Below, piece by piece: positions 1 through 8,519 of a DNA stretch of 64,000 nt. The notes beneath the pieces were generated by a model. It ran no database searches. It saw only the letters and a program-made list of their open reading frames with translations, and was not told where the DNA came from. The stretch lies in assembly GCF_002074055.1 (NCBI RefSeq), contig NZ_CP014619.1, positions 2,885,002-2,949,001 of the forward strand. Reading direction: 5' to 3'. This stretch comes from Frondihabitans sp. 762G35. Its GTDB lineage: Bacteria > Actinomycetota > Actinomycetes > Actinomycetales > Microbacteriaceae. Each line of letters begins with the position of its first letter. The stretch's first letter is position 1. The position numbers and the translations under genes are program-made.

Positions 1-402
1 GAGCACGACGAGAACATCACGTTCGAGCGCACCGTCGAACTGGTGGGCACCGAGACGGCGACCGCGCTGCGCGACCTCTCCCTCGAGATCTACTCCCGCG
101 CGGCCGCCGTCGCCGCGGAGCGCGGCGTCATCCTCGCCGACACGAAGTTCGAGTTCGGCGCGGACCGCGCGACCGGGGAGATCACCCTCGCCGACGAGGT
201 CCTGACGAGCGACTCCAGCCGGTACTGGGACGCCGAGGTCTACGCCTCCGGCAACCGCACCGACAGCTTCGACAAGCAGATCGTCCGCAACTGGCTGGCC
301 GCGCACTGGGACAGGACCGGCGCTCCCCCCGTCCTGCCGCCCGAGGTCGTCGAGCAGACGGCGGCGCGCTACCGGGAGCTCCTCGGCCGACTGACCGCCT
401 AG
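1..402 (+). CDS. purC: SAICAR synthase, C-terminal part (cut by window edge)
   Basis: Phosphoribosylaminoimidazole-succinocarboxamide synthase joins aspartate to CAIR in step 8 of purine synthesis. The frame is open from base 1, so only the last 133 residues are present. They begin EHDENITFERTVEL and contain the family's DTKFEFG segment, followed by LADEVLTSDSSRYW, which lines the nucleotide/substrate pocket. The stop is TAG. An internal GTG at 43 is not a real start because conserved sequence continues upstream of it. purSQL lies 4.6 kb downstream and purA 13 kb downstream, so the purine genes are loosely clustered rather than in one operon. Confidence 0.95.
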   Translation, partial: EHDENITFERTVELVGTETATALRDLSLEIYSRAAAVAAERGVILADTKFEFGADRATGEITLADEVLTSDSSRYWDAEVYASGNRTDSFDKQIVRNWLAAHWDRTGAPPVLPPEVVEQTAARYRELLGRLTA

Positions 403-488
403 GAGGCGCGCGGGAGCCCTCGCTCCCCGCCGGGAATCACCCCGACGGACGATTCTCGGATCGCCCGGGAATCGTGCACAATGTCGTG

Positions 489-980
489 GTGACTGACGTG
501 CAGGTTCTCGAGAAGCAGTGGGCGGACACCGACGGTGCCCAGCTGCGCTGCGAACAGCAGGCGGAGATCGCCATCCGCTACGGCACCGACGACTCCGAGC
601 CGGGCGTGAAGCCGTCGGCGAACGACGTCGCCGTCTTCGTCGTGGCCTACGCCGACGGGAAGCCGATCGGCTGCGGTGCGCTCCGGCAGTTGCAGGTCGA
701 CCCCGACGACGCCGAGGCTCCGGCGGGCGACGCCGAGATCAAGCGGATGTTCGTGCGCTCCTCGAAGCGCGGCAGCGGTGCGGCGACGGCGATCCTGCGG
801 GCCCTCGAGGCGAAGGCCCTCGAGAACGGCTGGACCAGGCTCGTCCTCGAGACGGGTCCCCAGCAGCCCGACGCCATCCGCTTCTACGAGCGCGAGGGCT
901 ACGCGCGCATCCCCAACTACGGCAGCTACCGCGGCCACAAGCTCTCCTGGTGCTTCGGCCGCACGCTCGTCGCGGCCTAG
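489..980 (+). CDS. GNAT family N-acetyltransferase
   Basis: A GNAT-fold acetyltransferase of about 163 residues, presumably cytoplasmic. The acetyl-CoA pyrophosphate loop is visible as RSSKRGSGAATAIL (about residue 90), followed by LVLETG and the terminal beta-bulge segment AIRFYEREGYARI typical of the family. The substrate cannot be read from the sequence. GTG codons at 474, 486 and 489 are all possible starts; 489 (VTDVQVLEKQW) is a compromise, and no strong ribosome site decides it. It stands alone between purC and the next acyltransferase. Confidence 0.85.
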   Translation: MTDVQVLEKQWADTDGAQLRCEQQAEIAIRYGTDDSEPGVKPSANDVAVFVVAYADGKPIGCGALRQLQVDPDDAEAPAGDAEIKRMFVRSSKRGSGAATAILRALEAKALENGWTRLVLETGPQQPDAIRFYEREGYARIPNYGSYRGHKLSWCFGRTLVAA

Positions 981-1050
981 GCTGCCGCGCACTAGCCCCC
1001 GACGTCGGTCGGACGCCCGGGTTCCCCGCCGAACCGGCGGGTACGGTGAG

Positions 1051-1635
1051 ATGATGACCGACCAGCAAGCCGCGCCCTACGAGCCGCTCTTCACCACCGT
1101 GGCCGAGGGCGACCTCTCCCTCGACGACCACGAGGGCATCGCCGCCATGCTCGCCCGCGCCTTCCCGAGCTACTCGCACTGGTATCAGGGCGCCCGCAGC
1201 TGGGCGGGCATGCAGCCGGAGCGACGGGTCGTCGCCCGCTCGGGCGACGTCGTCGTGGCGCACGCCGGCATCCGCAGGATGTTCGTGACCGTCGGCGAGA
1301 CCGACCTGCCCGTGGCGGCGGTCGGCATGGTCGCCGTGTCGCCGATCCTGCAGGGCACCGGTCTCGGCGGCCGCCTCCTGGGCCTCGTGGACGAGGCCCT
1401 CCGCGACCTCGACGTCGGCTTCGGCGTGCTCGAGACGGGCGAGGAGACGAAGCCCTTCTACAGCAGGCACGGCTGGATCCCGCTCGACTCCGTCACGGGC
1501 CACTACAACGACTTCACCGCCGACGGCGCGTCGACCCTGGTCTCCTCCGACGGCGCGTGGCTGATCCGCCCGATCCGCGCCGCCCTTGACGAGTGGCCGG
1601 TCGGCGACATCCGCTGGAACGGCCAGATGGTCTGA
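1051..1635 (+). CDS. NodA-like N-acyltransferase (GNAT superfamily)
   Basis: A 194-residue protein whose whole length resembles rhizobial NodA, the acyltransferase that attaches a fatty acyl chain to chitooligosaccharide in Nod-factor synthesis. NodA signatures visible are GARSWAGMQPERRVVA (residues 48-63), a run resembling RRFIKVGEVDL, a VGMVAVSPILQGTGLG stretch matching the NodA GLYGVRPDLEGLGIS region, and a C-terminal EWPVGDIRWNG like NodA EWP..-I-RNG. No nodB or nodC is nearby. The role is therefore probably acylation or acetylation of another amine, and a NodA function is not implied. The start is the first of two adjacent ATGs, 1051/1054. Confidence 0.75.
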   Translation: MMTDQQAAPYEPLFTTVAEGDLSLDDHEGIAAMLARAFPSYSHWYQGARSWAGMQPERRVVARSGDVVVAHAGIRRMFVTVGETDLPVAAVGMVAVSPILQGTGLGGRLLGLVDEALRDLDVGFGVLETGEETKPFYSRHGWIPLDSVTGHYNDFTADGASTLVSSDGAWLIRPIRAALDEWPVGDIRWNGQMV

Positions 1636-1650
1636 CGCGCCGCACGACGG

Positions 1651-1692
1651 ACGAGCGCGCCGCCCACCCCGGAGGGCGGACGGCGCGCTCGT
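1651..1692. terminator. Bidirectional hairpin between convergent genes
   Basis: ACGAGCGCGCCG (1651-1662) pairs with CGGCGCGCTCGT (1681-1692), with further G-C pairing inside the loop. It lies between the stop codons of the NodA-like gene (+) and catalase (-). There is no T-tract, as is common for high-GC actinobacterial terminators. Confidence 0.6.
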
Positions 1693-1709
1693 GCGTCAGG
1701 CGTGTCGGG

Positions 1710-3209
1710 TCAGGACTCGACGCCCACCGACTCCGGCTTCTCGTTCGCACCCGGGGCCGAGGTGGTGACACCCTGCTCGACGAGGCGGCCGAGCTCGGCG
1801 TCGACGTTCGACCAGTACCGGTAGATCCGGGGCAGGAGCTCCGGCACCGTCACCTTGGACACGTGGCCCACGATGTTCTGGACGAGGCGGTCACGCTGCT
1901 CCTGGTCCATCGTCTCGCGGTAGAGCGTGCCGGCCTGCCCGAAGTCGTCGTCCTCCGGGTGGAGGGTCGCGGCGGAGCGGACGAGCGAGCCGTCGCTCTC
2001 CCACCCGGAAGTGTCGCCCGCGCGCTCGGGGTCGGCGTGCGCGCCGCCGAACGAGTTGGGCGCGTAGACCGGCACGTCGGGCGCGTGGAACGAGTAGCGC
2101 GAGGCGCCGTCCTTCGAGTAGCTGTGCGTCGGCGACTTGGGCGCGTTGACGGGCAGCTGGTCGTGGTTCGTGCCCACCCGGTAGCGCGCGGCGTCCGCGT
2201 AGCTGAAGATGCGCGCGAGGAGCATCCTGTCCGGGCTCGTCGCGATGCCGGGAACGAAGTTCGACGGGGCGAACGAGGCCTGCTCGATCTGCGCGAAGTA
2301 GTTCTCCGGGTTGCGGTTCAGCGTCATGGTGCCGACCTCGATGAGCGGGTAGTCGCTGTGCGGCCACACCTTCGTGAGGTCGAACGGGTTGAAGCGGTAC
2401 GACTCCGCGTCGGCGTAGGGCATGATCTGGACCGACAGGCTCCACGACGGGAAGTCGCCCCGGTCGATGGCCGAGGAGAGGTCGCGGAGGTGATAGTCGG
2501 CGTCCTCGCCCGCGATGCGGTCGGCGTCCTCCTGCTTGAGGATGTCGATGCCCTGGTCGGTCTTGAAGTGGTACTTGACCCAGAAGCGCTCGCCGGCGGC
2601 GTTGATCCACTGGTAGGTGTGCGATCCGAAGCCGTCCATGTGGCGCCAGCTGGCGGGGAGACCGCGGTCGCCCATCAGCCAGGTGACCTGGTGGGCCGAC
2701 TCGGGCGAGAGGGTCCAGAAGTCCCACTGCATGTTGTGGTCGCGGAGGTGCGAGCCGGGGAGGCGCTTCTGCGAGCGGATGAAGTCGGGGAACTTGATGC
2801 CGTCGCGGATGAAGAACACCGGGGTGTTGTTGCCCACGAGGTCGTAGTTGCCCTCGGATGTGTAGAACTTCAGCGAGAACCCGCGGGGGTCGCGCCACGT
2901 GTCGGGGCTGCCCTGCTCACCGGCGACGGTGGAGAACCGCGCGAGCAGCTCGGTCTCGACGCCCGGCTGGAACAGCGCCGCGCGGGTGTACTGCGAGACG
3001 TCGCCGGTCGTGACGAAGGTGCCGAACGCTCCGCCGCCCTTCGCGTGGACGACGCGCTCCGGGATCCGCTCGCGGTTGAACTGCGCGAGCTTCTCGACCA
3101 GGTAGTGATCGTGGAGCACGACGGGACCGTCGGCCCCCACGGTCTGCGAGTGCTCGTCGCTGGCGACGGGTGCCCCCGACGTGGTGGTGGTGAATTTCTG
3201 GTCTGTCAC
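1710..3209 (-). CDS. katA: Catalase (monofunctional, haem, small-subunit clade)
   Basis: Decomposes hydrogen peroxide in the cytoplasm. The protein is 499 residues, the normal length for small-subunit catalases. Visible active-site features are the distal histidine in [12 protein letters not shown] (His55), the distal asparagine in [10 protein letters not shown] (about Asn128), and the proximal haem ligand in [12 protein letters not shown] (Tyr337). I chose the GTG at 3209 ([12 protein letters not shown]); the frame stays open further upstream, but those residues are not catalase-like. It lies 69 bp behind the Fur-type regulator in the same direction, so the pair is probably co-transcribed and peroxide-responsive. 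Confidence 0.95.
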   Translation of the reverse strand: MTDQKFTTTTSGAPVASDEHSQTVGADGPVVLHDHYLVEKLAQFNRERIPERVVHAKGGGAFGTFVTTGDVSQYTRAALFQPGVETELLARFSTVAGEQGSPDTWRDPRGFSLKFYTSEGNYDLVGNNTPVFFIRDGIKFPDFIRSQKRLPGSHLRDHNMQWDFWTLSPESAHQVTWLMGDRGLPASWRHMDGFGSHTYQWINAAGERFWVKYHFKTDQGIDILKQEDADRIAGEDADYHLRDLSSAIDRGDFPSWSLSVQIMPYADAESYRFNPFDLTKVWPHSDYPLIEVGTMTLNRNPENYFAQIEQASFAPSNFVPGIATSPDRMLLARIFSYADAARYRVGTNHDQLPVNAPKSPTHSYSKDGASRYSFHAPDVPVYAPNSFGGAHADPERAGDTSGWESDGSLVRSAATLHPEDDDFGQAGTLYRETMDQEQRDRLVQNIVGHVSKVTVPELLPRIYRYWSNVDAELGRLVEQGVTTSAPGANEKPESVGVES

Positions 3210-3278
3210 TTGTTGTCTCCTTCGATTACGTGGCCGCACCGCCTGTCGGGCGTCCACCTCGGATGTGGCTCGGGTTGT

Positions 3279-3725
3279 CTAGGGGGCCGCGTCGACCTCG
3301 GCGGCGCGGCAGTCGGGGCACAGGCCCCAGAAGGTGACCTCGGCGCTCTGCACGAGGAAGCCGGACCCGGGGGACGGCACGAGGCACGGCGCCTCGCCGA
3401 CCACGCAGTCGACGTCGTCAACGGCGCCGCAGAGGGTGCACACGACGTGGTGGTGGTTGTCGCCGATGCGGAGCTCGTAGCGTGCGGCCGAGCGGGCCGG
3501 CTCGATCCTGCGCAGGATGCCCGCCCCGGTCAGCGCCGAGAGGACGACGTACATCGCCTGCAGCGACGTGTCGGGGAGCGACGGTGAGACCCGCGCGAAG
3601 ACCTCGTCGGCGGTGGCGTGGGACCGCTGGCGGAGCGCCTCGATGACCGCGATCCGCTGGGCCGTGACACGGAGACCCGCGGCGCGGAGGGTCTCCGCCG
3701 GGTCGGTCGTGGCGTGGAGGTCCAT
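3279..3725 (-). CDS. Fur/PerR-family metal-dependent regulator of catalase
   Basis: A 148-residue Fur-family repressor with an N-terminal winged helix (LRVTAQRIAVIEALRQRSHATADEVF) and a C-terminal metal-binding dimerisation domain. The metal ligands include the HHH run at residues 91-93 in GDNHHHVVC, and two CxxC pairs (C96/C99 and C136/C139) that would hold structural zinc. ATG 3725 follows a GGTGGG ribosome site; GTG 3731 is an alternative start. The arrangement fur-katA is the classic FurA/CatR type in actinobacteria, where the regulator represses itself and the catalase until peroxide oxidises it. Confidence 0.9.
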   Translation of the reverse strand: MDLHATTDPAETLRAAGLRVTAQRIAVIEALRQRSHATADEVFARVSPSLPDTSLQAMYVVLSALTGAGILRRIEPARSAARYELRIGDNHHHVVCTLCGAVDDVDCVVGEAPCLVPSPGSGFLVQSAEVTFWGLCPDCRAAEVDAAP

Positions 3726-3748
3726 GCCCACCAGTCAAGCAGTTGTTT

Positions 3749-3759
3749 TGAATGATTCA
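3749..3759. promoter_or_regulatory. Candidate Fur-family operator TGAATGATTCA
   Basis: A perfect 11-bp inverted repeat (TGAAT-G-ATTCA) inside an AT-rich patch, 24 bp upstream of the regulator's ATG. AT-rich sequence is otherwise rare here. The position suits autorepression of the fur-katA unit. Confidence 0.55.
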
Positions 3760-3850
3760 TAATTGACGGGAGGATCGGGCGGAAAGCGGATAATGGCGAG
3801 GCGGGCGAAAATCGTCCGCGCAGCCCCCGATCCTGTGAGAGGACACGGCC

Positions 3851-4735
3851 ACGCCTCCCGTCTCCACCCTCCTGACGACCTTCCGGTTCGACCCCGTCGC
3901 GTTCGGCGCCATCGTCGTCGCCCTCGGCCTCTACCTCGCCGGCGTCCTCCTCGTGACGAGGGCGGGAGGCACGTGGCCCCGTCGCCGGACCGCGGCGTTC
4001 GTCCTGCTCGGCCTTGGCTCCTACTCCGTGATCTCGTTCGGATTCCTCGGCGCGTACAGCCACGATCTCCGATTCGCCTTCACGACGCGGATCGCGCTCC
4101 TCCTCTTCGCGGTGCCGGCGCTCCTGGCGCTCGGTCGCCCGGTCCGGCTCGCCCGTGCGGCCCTGCCGGCCGGGCCGCTCCGGTCCCTCGAGAACTTCCT
4201 CGCGTCGCGGTTCATGAGGGTCGTCGGCAGCGCCATCTTCTCGCCGCTATTCGCCCTGGCCGCGTTCGCGATCTTCCTCACGCCGCTCGCGTTCGCGCTC
4301 CGGGAGAGCGGGTGGGCGGAGTCGCTCCTGACGCTGGCCGTCCCGCTCGCCGGCCTCCTCATGATCCTGCCGGTGTTCGAGGGCTCGGAGATGCGGACGA
4401 GCCTCTTCATCACCGCGGAGTTCCTGCTCGCGTTCGTCGAGCTCATCCTCGACGCGATCCCCGGCATCGTGCTGCGGATCACGGGGCACGTGCTCGACGG
4501 CGGCCACGCGCTGGCGACCGTCGCACCGGGCTGGTTCCCGTCGCAGCTCCGCGACCAGCAGCTCTCCGGCGACCTGCTCTGGTTCATCGCCGAGGTGGCG
4601 GACATCCCCGTGCTGATCTTCCTGTTCGTCCGCTGGTCGCGGACCGATCGTCGCGAGGCGAACGAGCTCGACGAACTGAGCGACGACGAGATGGAGCGTC
4701 TGACGCGGGAGCACCTGCGCGGGGCGCGGGACTGA
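3851..4735 (+). CDS. CtaG-like multi-pass membrane protein, start codon unclear
   Basis: An integral membrane protein with about seven hydrophobic segments, patterned like the cytochrome oxidase assembly family CtaG/caa3_CtaG. LLLFAVPALLALGRPVRLA parallels the CtaG motif in which a PLLVLGAP run follows a helix carrying HMxQHM. Here that helix reads FAFTTRIALLLF, so the histidines are missing and copper binding is doubtful. The first membrane segment (FGAIVVALGLYLAG) is encoded upstream of the only GTG (3953). The frame opens after TGA 3836-3838 with no ATG/GTG/TTG before that segment. ACG 3851, behind an AGAGGA site, is reported as a placeholder start. Confidence 0.65.
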   Translation, partial: TPPVSTLLTTFRFDPVAFGAIVVALGLYLAGVLLVTRAGGTWPRRRTAAFVLLGLGSYSVISFGFLGAYSHDLRFAFTTRIALLLFAVPALLALGRPVRLARAALPAGPLRSLENFLASRFMRVVGSAIFSPLFALAAFAIFLTPLAFALRESGWAESLLTLAVPLAGLLMILPVFEGSEMRTSLFITAEFLLAFVELILDAIPGIVLRITGHVLDGGHALATVAPGWFPSQLRDQQLSGDLLWFIAEVADIPVLIFLFVRWSRTDRREANELDELSDDEMERLTREHLRGARD

Positions 4736-4761
4736 GTCGGGCATCCTGCCGCGGAATGAGG

Positions 4762-4797
4762 AGACGCCCGGCCGTCGGGGGAAACGGCCGGGCGTCT
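4762..4797 (+). terminator. Strong hairpin after the CtaG-like gene
   Basis: A perfect 14-bp stem: AGACGCCCGGCCGT (4762-4775) pairs with ACGGCCGGGCGTCT (4784-4797) around an 8-nt loop. It lies 27 bp after the stop codon. No T-run follows. Confidence 0.75.
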
Positions 4798-5008
4798 GCG
4801 AGCCCCAGGGAGGATCAGATACCCCGGGGCGCGGGCCGAAGCGTGGGCCAGACCCGGGATCCGATCACAAGATCCGTGCGCTTCAACACGGTCTACTCTG
4901 AAGCGCCTTCCGAAGAACGGGCTGAGAGCTTGCTTGGCGGGAGCCGGTAAACGCGGAACTTGTAGACTTGCCGCGTCTGCTCGCCCCCCACTCTTTTGGA
5001 GCTCACCG

Positions 5009-5290
5009 GTGCCGAACTCCCCGCGCAAGACCATCGTCGTCGAGGTCATGCCCAAGGCCGAACTACTCGACCCGCAGGGCAAGGCCGTCACGGGCGCCCT
5101 CGCCCGTCTCGGCAAGGTCGCCTATTCCGAGGTGCGCATCGGCAAGCGCTTCGAGCTCACCGTCGAGGGCGAGGTCACCGACGCCCTCCTCGACGACGTC
5201 CGGCAGCTCGCCGACGACGTGTTCTCCAACTCGGTCATCGAAGACGTCGTGTCGATCACGGTCGTCGACGCCGCTCCGGTCTCCGCCTGA
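5009..5290 (+). CDS. purS: FGAM synthase subunit PurS
   Basis: The small (93-residue) subunit of the three-part formylglycinamidine ribonucleotide synthase that converts FGAR to FGAM with glutamine and ATP. It dimerises and docks PurQ on PurL. The sequence contains the family pattern [17 protein letters not shown] and ends in an alternating beta strand. GTG 5009 is preceded by GGAG (4997-5000). The 211 bp between the upstream hairpin and this start should hold the pur promoter, but no clear -35/-10 pair with normal spacing is visible. Its stop overlaps the purQ start (TGATG). Confidence 0.95.
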   Translation: MPNSPRKTIVVEVMPKAELLDPQGKAVTGALARLGKVAYSEVRIGKRFELTVEGEVTDALLDDVRQLADDVFSNSVIEDVVSITVVDAAPVSA

Positions 5291-5985
5291 TGCGCATCGG
5301 CGTCGTCACCTTCCCCGGCTCGCTCGACGACCGCGACGCCCAGCGCGCGGTCCGTCTCGCAGGAGCCGAGCCCGTCGCCCTGTGGCACGGCACGCACGAT
5401 CTCGACGGTGTCGAGGCGATCATCCTGCCGGGCGGATTCAGCTACGGCGACTACCTGCGCGCCGGCGCCATCGCCAGCCTCTCGCCGATCATGCGCGAGG
5501 TCGTCGACGCGGCGAACCGCGGGATGCCCGTGCTCGGCATCTGCAACGGCTTCCAGATGCTCGCCGAGGCACGGCTCATCCCCGGCGCTCACACGCGCAA
5601 CGCGCACCAGCAGTTCATCCGGCGCGACCAGCGGCTCCGGGTCGAGAACGCCGGGACGGCGTGGACGAGCGGCTACACCGCCGGCCAGGAGATCACGATC
5701 CCGCTGAAGAACGCCGACGGCCGCTTCATCGCCGACGCCGAGACCATCAAGCGCATCGAGGGCGAGGGGCAGGTCGCCTTCCGCTACGTCGACGTCAACC
5801 CGAACGGCTCCGTCGACGACATCGCCGGGGTCAGCAACGTGCAGGGCAACGTCGTCGGCCTCATGCCGCACCCGGAGCACGCCGTCGAAGAGGGCTTCGG
5901 CCCCGACACCCCGCTCGCCATGTCGAGCGGCACCGACGGCCTCACCTTCTTCACCTCCGTCATCGAAAGGGCTCTGGTCAAGTGA
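5290..5985 (+). CDS. purQ: FGAM synthase glutaminase subunit PurQ
   Basis: A class I glutamine amidotransferase (231 residues) that makes ammonia for PurL. The catalytic triad is visible: nucleophile Cys85 in GICNGFQM, and His194/Glu196 in MPHPEHA. An oxyanion loop lies in [18 protein letters not shown] 5290 overlaps the purS stop by one base, and the gene's own stop overlaps the purL GTG, so the three subunits are translationally coupled. Confidence 0.97.
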   Translation: MRIGVVTFPGSLDDRDAQRAVRLAGAEPVALWHGTHDLDGVEAIILPGGFSYGDYLRAGAIASLSPIMREVVDAANRGMPVLGICNGFQMLAEARLIPGAHTRNAHQQFIRRDQRLRVENAGTAWTSGYTAGQEITIPLKNADGRFIADAETIKRIEGEGQVAFRYVDVNPNGSVDDIAGVSNVQGNVVGLMPHPEHAVEEGFGPDTPLAMSSGTDGLTFFTSVIERALVK

Positions 5986-8342
5986 GCACCGCACCCGCCG
6001 ACAACCCGATCGAGCTCACGAAGGCCCCGGGGCCCGACGCCGCCGACGGCCACCGCCCCGACACGGTCACGAACGCCGCCGCCACCCCCGATCGCGAGCA
6101 GCCCTTCGCCGCCCTCGGCCTCAAGGAGGACGAGTACCTGAAGATCCGCGAGATCCTCGGCCGTCGCCCCACGAGCGGCGAGCTCGCCATGTACTCCGTC
6201 ATGTGGAGCGAGCACTGCTCCTACAAGTCGAGCAAGATCTACCTCCGCCAGTTCGGCGAGAAGGTCTCGCCCACCATGAAGAAGAACCTCATGGTCGGCA
6301 TGGGCGAGAACGCCGGAGTCGTCGACATCGGCGGCGGCTGGGCCGTCACCTTCAAGGGCGAGAGCCACAACCACCCGAGCTACATCGAGCCCTTCCAGGG
6401 CGCGGCGACCGGAGTCGGCGGCATCGTCCGCGACATCATCTCGATGGGTGCACGCCCCGTCGCCGTCATGGACCAGCTGCGCTTCGGCGACATCGACGCC
6501 CCCGACACCCGTCGCGTCGTCGACGGCGTCGTGGGCGGCATCAGCTTCTACGCGAACTGCCTCGGCCTGCCCAACATCGGCGGCGAGACCGTGTTCGACA
6601 AGGTCTACCAGGGCAACCCCCTCGTCAACGTGCTGAGCGTCGGCGTCCTGCGCCACGAAGACCTCCACCTGGCGAACGCCAAGGGCGCCGGCAACAAGGT
6701 CGTCCTCTTCGGTGCCCGCACCGGCGGCGACGGAATCGGCGGGGCCTCGATCCTGGCGTCCGACACCTTCTCGGCCGGCGGCCCGACCAAGCGCCCCGCC
6801 GTGCAGGTCGGCGACCCGTTCGCCGAGAAGGTCCTCATCGAGTGCTGCCTGGAGCTCTTCCGCGAGGAGCTCGTCGAGGGCATCCAAGACCTGGGGGCGG
6901 CCGGTATCAGCTGCGCGACGTCGGAGCTCGCCTCGAACGGCGACGGCGGCATGTTCATCGAGCTCGACAAGGTGCTGCTGCGCGACCCCTCGCTCACCGC
7001 CGAGGAGATCCTGATGAGCGAGAGCCAGGAGCGGATGATGGCGGTCGTCCAGCCGTCGAAGCTCGACGCGTTCCTCGCGGTCGTCGCGAAGTGGGACGTC
7101 GAGACGAGCGTCCTCGGGGAGGTCACCGACACCGGTCGCCTCGTCATCAACTGGCACGGCGAGGAGATCGTCAACGTCGAGCCGCGCACGGTCGCCGTCG
7201 ACGGCCCCGTCTACGAGCGCCCCGTCGCCTACCCCGCCTGGATCGACGACCTCCAGGCCGACACGGCCGCGGGTCTCGACCGTCCGGCGACACCCGACGA
7301 GATCCGGGCGCAGTTCCTCCAGCTGCTCGGCTCGGCGAACCTGGCCGACCCGAGCTGGATCACCAACCAGTACGACACCTACGTCCTCGGCAACACGGCG
7401 CTCTCCTTCCCCGACGACGGCGGCATGATCCGCGTCGACGAGGAGAGCGGCCTCGGCTTCGCGATCGCGACCGACGCCAACGGGCGCTACTGCCAGCTCG
7501 ATCCCGCCCAGGGCGCCCGCCTCGCCCTCGCCGAGGCCTACCGCAACGTCGCCGTCACGGGCGCGACCCCGGTCGCGATCACCGACTGCCTCAACTTCGG
7601 CAGCCCGGAGAATCCCGAGGTCATGTGGCAGTTCTCGCAGACCGTCTCGGCGCTGTCCGACGCGTGCCTCGAGATGGAGATCCCCGTCACGGGCGGCAAC
7701 GTGTCGTTCTACAACCAGACCGGCACCGCGCCGATCCACCCGACGCCCGTCATCGGCGTGCTCGGCGTGATCGACGACGTCGCGAAGCGGATCCCCTCCG
7801 GCTGGCAGGACGACGGCGACAACATCTACCTCCTCGGCACGACCCGCCTGGAGCTCGACGGCTCGGCCTGGGCCGGCGTCGTGCACGACCACCTCGGCGG
7901 TCGCCCTCCCGGGGTGTCGCTCCAGGGCGAGCGTCAGCTCGCCGCGCTGCTGCGCGCCGGTGGCGACCAGTCGCTCATCGGATCCGCGCACGACCTCTCC
8001 GACGGCGGCCTCGGCCAGGCGCTGGCCGAGTGCGTGCTGCGCTTCGGCGTCGGTGCGCGCGTCTGGCTCGACGAGATCGTGGAGCGCGACGGCGTCGACG
8101 CCGCCACGGCGCTCTTCTCCGAGTCGACCGGCCGCGTGATCGTGTCGGTCCCGCGCGAGGACGACGTGAAGTTCCGCGGCCTCTGCGAGGGGCGCCGCTA
8201 CCCCGTGGCCCGGATCGGCGTCACCGACAAGACGTCGTCGGCGCTCGAGGTCCAAGACCTCTTCACCGTGCCGGTCGAGGAGCTCCGGGCGACGCACCGC
8301 GCGACGCTGCCGGCGCGCTTCGGCGCGACGATCGGCGCGTAG
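5982..8342 (+). CDS. purL: FGAM synthase large subunit PurL (small-form type)
   Basis: The ATP-dependent catalytic subunit, 786 residues. This is the short form that needs PurS and PurQ, not the 1300-residue fused enzyme of proteobacteria. Landmarks are [12 protein letters not shown] near residue 70, the ATP-site run [37 protein letters not shown], and a second half with [12 protein letters not shown] and [12 protein letters not shown]. The start is GTG 5982, sharing bases with the purQ stop. The first about 40 residues are a poorly conserved, proline- and alanine-rich extension. Confidence 0.97.
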   Translation: MSTAPADNPIELTKAPGPDAADGHRPDTVTNAAATPDREQPFAALGLKEDEYLKIREILGRRPTSGELAMYSVMWSEHCSYKSSKIYLRQFGEKVSPTMKKNLMVGMGENAGVVDIGGGWAVTFKGESHNHPSYIEPFQGAATGVGGIVRDIISMGARPVAVMDQLRFGDIDAPDTRRVVDGVVGGISFYANCLGLPNIGGETVFDKVYQGNPLVNVLSVGVLRHEDLHLANAKGAGNKVVLFGARTGGDGIGGASILASDTFSAGGPTKRPAVQVGDPFAEKVLIECCLELFREELVEGIQDLGAAGISCATSELASNGDGGMFIELDKVLLRDPSLTAEEILMSESQERMMAVVQPSKLDAFLAVVAKWDVETSVLGEVTDTGRLVINWHGEEIVNVEPRTVAVDGPVYERPVAYPAWIDDLQADTAAGLDRPATPDEIRAQFLQLLGSANLADPSWITNQYDTYVLGNTALSFPDDGGMIRVDEESGLGFAIATDANGRYCQLDPAQGARLALAEAYRNVAVTGATPVAITDCLNFGSPENPEVMWQFSQTVSALSDACLEMEIPVTGGNVSFYNQTGTAPIHPTPVIGVLGVIDDVAKRIPSGWQDDGDNIYLLGTTRLELDGSAWAGVVHDHLGGRPPGVSLQGERQLAALLRAGGDQSLIGSAHDLSDGGLGQALAECVLRFGVGARVWLDEIVERDGVDAATALFSESTGRVIVSVPREDDVKFRGLCEGRRYPVARIGVTDKTSSALEVQDLFTVPVEELRATHRATLPARFGATIGA

Positions 8343-8344
8343 CG

Positions 8345-8364
8345 GCGGCGCGCTCGCGCGCCGC
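8345..8364 (+). terminator. Hairpin directly after purL
   Basis: GCGGCGCG (8345-8352), loop CTCG, CGCGCCGC (8357-8364): an 8-bp all-GC stem starting three bases after the purL stop. It runs into repeat copy A. Confidence 0.55.
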
Positions 8365-8421
8365 GAGACTCCACAACACGCCACTCACTTTCGCCCAGCG
8401 ACGTAAATCGTGGAGCCTCGC
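8363..8421. repeat. Palindromic repeat family, copy A
   Basis: A 59-bp element bounded by GCGAGACTCCA and TGGAGCCTCGC, with an inner block GCCACTCACTTTCG. The same architecture recurs at 9443-9669 (three tandem copies, opposite orientation) and 16356-16413. Terminal arms of 11 bp could form a long stem. It lies between purL and the DUF559 gene. Confidence 0.8.
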
Positions 8422-8519
8422 TCGCCCACCACTCCCCCACAGCGGAACGATCGCGAGGGCTCTCCACAGGTCGCCCGAACGTCGCCCCCGCGGCGCAGGA
8501 TGCCCGGGGACGATGCCGT

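Noticed and set aside
43-402. GTG at 43 as a start for a short protein
   Set aside because: The upstream in-frame sequence is conserved SAICAR synthase, so the gene is cut by the window edge and does not start here.
1593-3587. A long plus-strand frame opposite catalase and the Fur-type gene
   Set aside because: Antisense shadow; both minus-strand genes have complete active sites.
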